Below, one piece after another: positions 62,206-64,000 of a stretch of DNA of 64,000 nucleotides. Below the pieces are notes generated by a model. That model had not been told where the DNA came from. It was given only the letters and a program-made list of their open reading frames with translations, and ran no database searches. Source of the stretch: Microbispora oryzae (GTDB lineage: Bacteria > Actinomycetota > Actinomycetes > Streptosporangiales > Streptosporangiaceae); contig NZ_JAFCNB010000006.1 of the NCBI RefSeq assembly GCF_017896165.1, forward strand, positions 248,001 through 312,000, given 5' to 3'. Position 1 is the stretch's first letter. The number at the start of each line of letters is the position of its first letter. Position numbers and translations under genes: made by a program.

Positions 62206-62631
62206 ATGCGTGCGGTTGTGCAACGGGTGAGCTCGGCGTCGGTGACCGTGGACGGCCGGGTCGTGGGGGCGATCGACGAGCCGGGCCTCCTCGTCCTCGT
62301 GGGCGTCACGCACACCGACGGGCAGCCGGAGGCGGCCAGGCTCGCCGCCAAGTTGTGGGGCCTGCGCATCCTGCACGGCGAGAAGTCCTGCTCAGACGTC
62401 GGGGCGCCGCTGCTCGTGATCAGTCAGTTCACCCTGTACGGCGACGCCCGCAGGGGCCGCCGGCCCACCTGGCAGGCGGCCGCCCCCGGGCCGGTCGCCG
62501 AGCCGCTGGTGGAGACCGTCATCGCCGAGCTGCGGACCCTCGGCGCCCGCGTGGAGACCGGCGTCTTCGGCGCCGACATGCAGGTGGCGCTCGTGAACGA
62601 CGGCCCCATCACCCTCGTGCTCGACGTCTGA
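62206..62631 (+). CDS. dtd: D-aminoacyl-tRNA deacylase
   Basis: ATG 62206 yields 141 residues beginning [17 protein letters not shown]. The catalytic motif [17 protein letters not shown] and the C-terminal [11 protein letters not shown] (Gly-cisPro motif) are complete. It hydrolyses D-amino acids from tRNA and protects translation. It is divergent from the asparaginase gene. Confidence 0.96.
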   Translation: MRAVVQRVSSASVTVDGRVVGAIDEPGLLVLVGVTHTDGQPEAARLAAKLWGLRILHGEKSCSDVGAPLLVISQFTLYGDARRGRRPTWQAAAPGPVAEPLVETVIAELRTLGARVETGVFGADMQVALVNDGPITLVLDV

Positions 62632-62672
62632 GCCCGGCCGAACCCCGGCGTCCCAGGGCAGGCGGCGCGACG

Positions 62673-63755
62673 TCAGCGGACGCGCCGCCGCAGCGCGGGG
62701 TCGATGGCGACGTTGCGACCGGCGTCCGGCGGCACCACGACCTCCTGCGCGGCGGCGACACCGCCCGCGAGCAGGCCGGCATCGACCGGCACGGTCCGCT
62801 TGACGACGGCGAGCGCGATCGGGCCCAGCTCGTAGTGGCGGGCCGAGGAGCCGACGAACCCGATCCGTCCCGGCTCGGCGGCGCCCTCCTCCGGGCCCTG
62901 CTCCGGACCGTCGGGCACGGCTCGCGCCGGCGATCCCGGTCCGAGCGTCACCGGTGCGCCGTGCGGCGGCAGGACGTCGACGCTGCCGTCGAGGTGCAGG
63001 AAGACCAGCCGGCGCGGCGGATGACCCAGATTGTGGACCCGGGCGACGGTCTCCTGGCCCCGGTAGCACCCCTTGCTCAGGTGGACCGCCTCGCCGATCC
63101 AGCCCACCTCGTGGGGGATCGTCTTGTGGTCGGTCTCGAAGCCCAGCCGGGGCAGGTGGGCCGCGATGCGCAGCGCCTCGTACGCCCACAGACCGGCCGG
63201 GCGCAGGCCCAGCTCCTCGGGGAGCGACGCGAGCCGCTCCCGGGGCACGATCAGGTCACCGCCCACGGCCACGGCCCCGTCGGGCGGCGTGAGCCGTACG
63301 GGCGGCCCGTCGGGGGACGCGACCGGCGCGGCCACGGTCACCACGGCGTAGGCGGAGGTGACGTCGGCCACCTCGACGCGCAGCATGAAGCGCATCTTGT
63401 CGAGGAAGGCGACGAGGGAGCCCGCCGTGCCGGGCTCGACGTGCGCCCACACGGCCTCGCCATCGTCGACCAGCGTCAGGTGGTGCTCCACCCTGCCCTG
63501 GGGATCGAGCAGCAGGGTCTGCGTGGGCGTGCCCGGCGTGAGGGCGTCGAGCTTCTGTGAGCTGAGGCTGTTGAGCCAGCTCAGCCGGTCGGCGCCGGTG
63601 ATCCGGACGACCTCCCGGTTGCTCCGGTCGACCAGGGCCTCGCCGCGGACCAGGGCGCGCTGCTCGGCGTAGGGATCGCCGTAGTGCGCCGCGACGGAGT
63701 CGTCCGGCGTTTGCCCCGCGACGGCGCCCGGGGTGTCCAGCAATGGGCTGCGCAT
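62673..63755 (-). CDS. ygfZ: YgfZ/CAF17-type folate-binding protein
   Basis: The 360-residue protein has the GcvT-like N-terminal fold and the diagnostic KGCYRGQET motif, whose Cys is conserved for iron-sulfur cluster assembly or repair. TAGCCT ends 6 nt before the ATG (leaderless). A Fur-family gene lies on the same strand upstream, with 177 bp between; in Streptomyces coelicolor I recall the same order around nur. Confidence 0.9.
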   Translation of the reverse strand: MRSPLLDTPGAVAGQTPDDSVAAHYGDPYAEQRALVRGEALVDRSNREVVRITGADRLSWLNSLSSQKLDALTPGTPTQTLLLDPQGRVEHHLTLVDDGEAVWAHVEPGTAGSLVAFLDKMRFMLRVEVADVTSAYAVVTVAAPVASPDGPPVRLTPPDGAVAVGGDLIVPRERLASLPEELGLRPAGLWAYEALRIAAHLPRLGFETDHKTIPHEVGWIGEAVHLSKGCYRGQETVARVHNLGHPPRRLVFLHLDGSVDVLPPHGAPVTLGPGSPARAVPDGPEQGPEEGAAEPGRIGFVGSSARHYELGPIALAVVKRTVPVDAGLLAGGVAAAQEVVVPPDAGRNVAIDPALRRRVR

Positions 63756-63856
63756 GGCTCAAGGCTATTCGGTCACGTACGGCTCGCGCGGCGGGGCCCG
63801 TCGGGCCTGTGGACAACGGGGCCGCGCCGGACCGCGCCGGGCGAGCGGACCAGTGG

Positions 63857-63943
63857 CTGGTTCAGGGCGCGGGTCATGACATGTTCAGGGCCTGGTTCAG
63901 GGCGCGGGTCACGAAGTGGTTCAGGGCGCGGTTCAGGGCCTGG
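63857..63943. repeat. Direct repeats at the 3-prime end of the Fur-family gene
   Basis: CTGGTTCAGGGCGCGGGTCA occurs exactly at 63857-63876 and 63892-63911 (35-bp period). Shorter GTTCAGGGCGCGG and GTTCAGGGCCTGG copies lie at 63883, 63918 and 63930. The tract spans the Fur stop codon and the space before ygfZ and was probably made by local duplication of the gene end. Confidence 0.8.
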
Positions 63944-64000
63944 GTGAGCGGCAGTTGCGGCAGATGCCGAACACCGTGAGGTGGCGGACGTCGGTCGCGA
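63933..64000 (-). CDS. Fur-family transcriptional regulator, C-terminal fragment (cut by right edge)
   Basis: Only the last 21 residues are in the window: ATDVRHLTVFGICRNCRSPR followed by Pro and TGA. The H-L-T-V-F-G-I-C-x-x-C pattern is the C-terminus of Fur-family repressors, where CxxC can bind structural zinc. Neighbourhood (ygfZ, dtd nearby) matches the locus of the nickel regulator Nur in Streptomyces, so this may be Nur and act on the box upstream of cbiM. The type cannot be fixed from this fragment. Confidence 0.72.
   Translation of the reverse strand, partial: ATDVRHLTVFGICRNCRSPRP

Overview
The window is high-GC (roughly 70 percent by eye) chromosomal DNA with dense short-gap genes, many GTG starts and long shadow reading frames. 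This is a filamentous or related actinomycete. The core block carD-ispF, cysS, rlmB, tRNA-Thr, senX3-regX3/phoU, gpm, mshA, dtd, ygfZ and a Fur-family gene resembles the phoU-carD-cysS neighbourhood of Streptomyces-like chromosomes. A member of the Streptosporangiaceae or a relative is my best guess, but no 16S or species marker is present. I see no phage, plasmid, IS element, CRISPR array or biosynthetic gene cluster.

Layout. 1-5.3 kb: rhomboid protease (cut by the left edge), a short-chain dehydrogenase plus crotonase pair for acyl-CoA metabolism, a STAS protein, and a CbiMQO metal importer behind a Fur-family operator. 5.4-16 kb: accessory genes (GT2 glycosyltransferase, secreted HNH-like protein, luciferase-like oxidoreductase, acyltransferase plus LysR, methyltransferase, YetF-like protein, RclA/MerA-like flavoprotein, orphan histidine kinase). 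16-22.6 kb: an abnormally short ECF sigma factor with its membrane partner, an acetyltransferase, an undescribed HExxH protein, a class A beta-lactamase, and HxlR and AraC regulators. 22.7-31.3 kb: Kup, a five-gene RHH/DUF4097/ABC/DUF1707 operon, Lgt, and an ECF42-type sigma factor with its YCII partner. 31.4-41.7 kb: a PadR-ABC-acylase operon, then secreted proteins of unclear role and a hydrolase remnant. 41.9-54.5 kb: conserved core, with the Pho two-component system and mycothiol synthesis. 54.6-64 kb: dehydrogenase, methyltransferase, macro-domain protein divergent from blaI/M56 with a shared palindrome, XRE plus HbhA-like pair, CorA, asparaginase, Dtd, YgfZ and the tail of a Fur-family regulator.

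Two signals run across the window. First, at least 19 genes have a TANNNT hexamer ending 6-8 nt before the start codon and no ribosome binding site, so leaderless transcripts look common here. Several start codons were chosen on this basis. Second, several regulators sit beside a matching palindrome (PadR, BlaI, RHH, and a Fur-type box upstream of cbiM), which gives direct testable regulatory links.

The strongest leads for new biology are the mini sigma factor (16955-17299), the soluble HExxH protein (18107-19381), the RHH/DUF4097/ABC operon (24896-28663), the PadR-controlled acylase/exporter operon (31398-37278) and the BlaI-type box shared by a macro-domain gene and an M56 protease.
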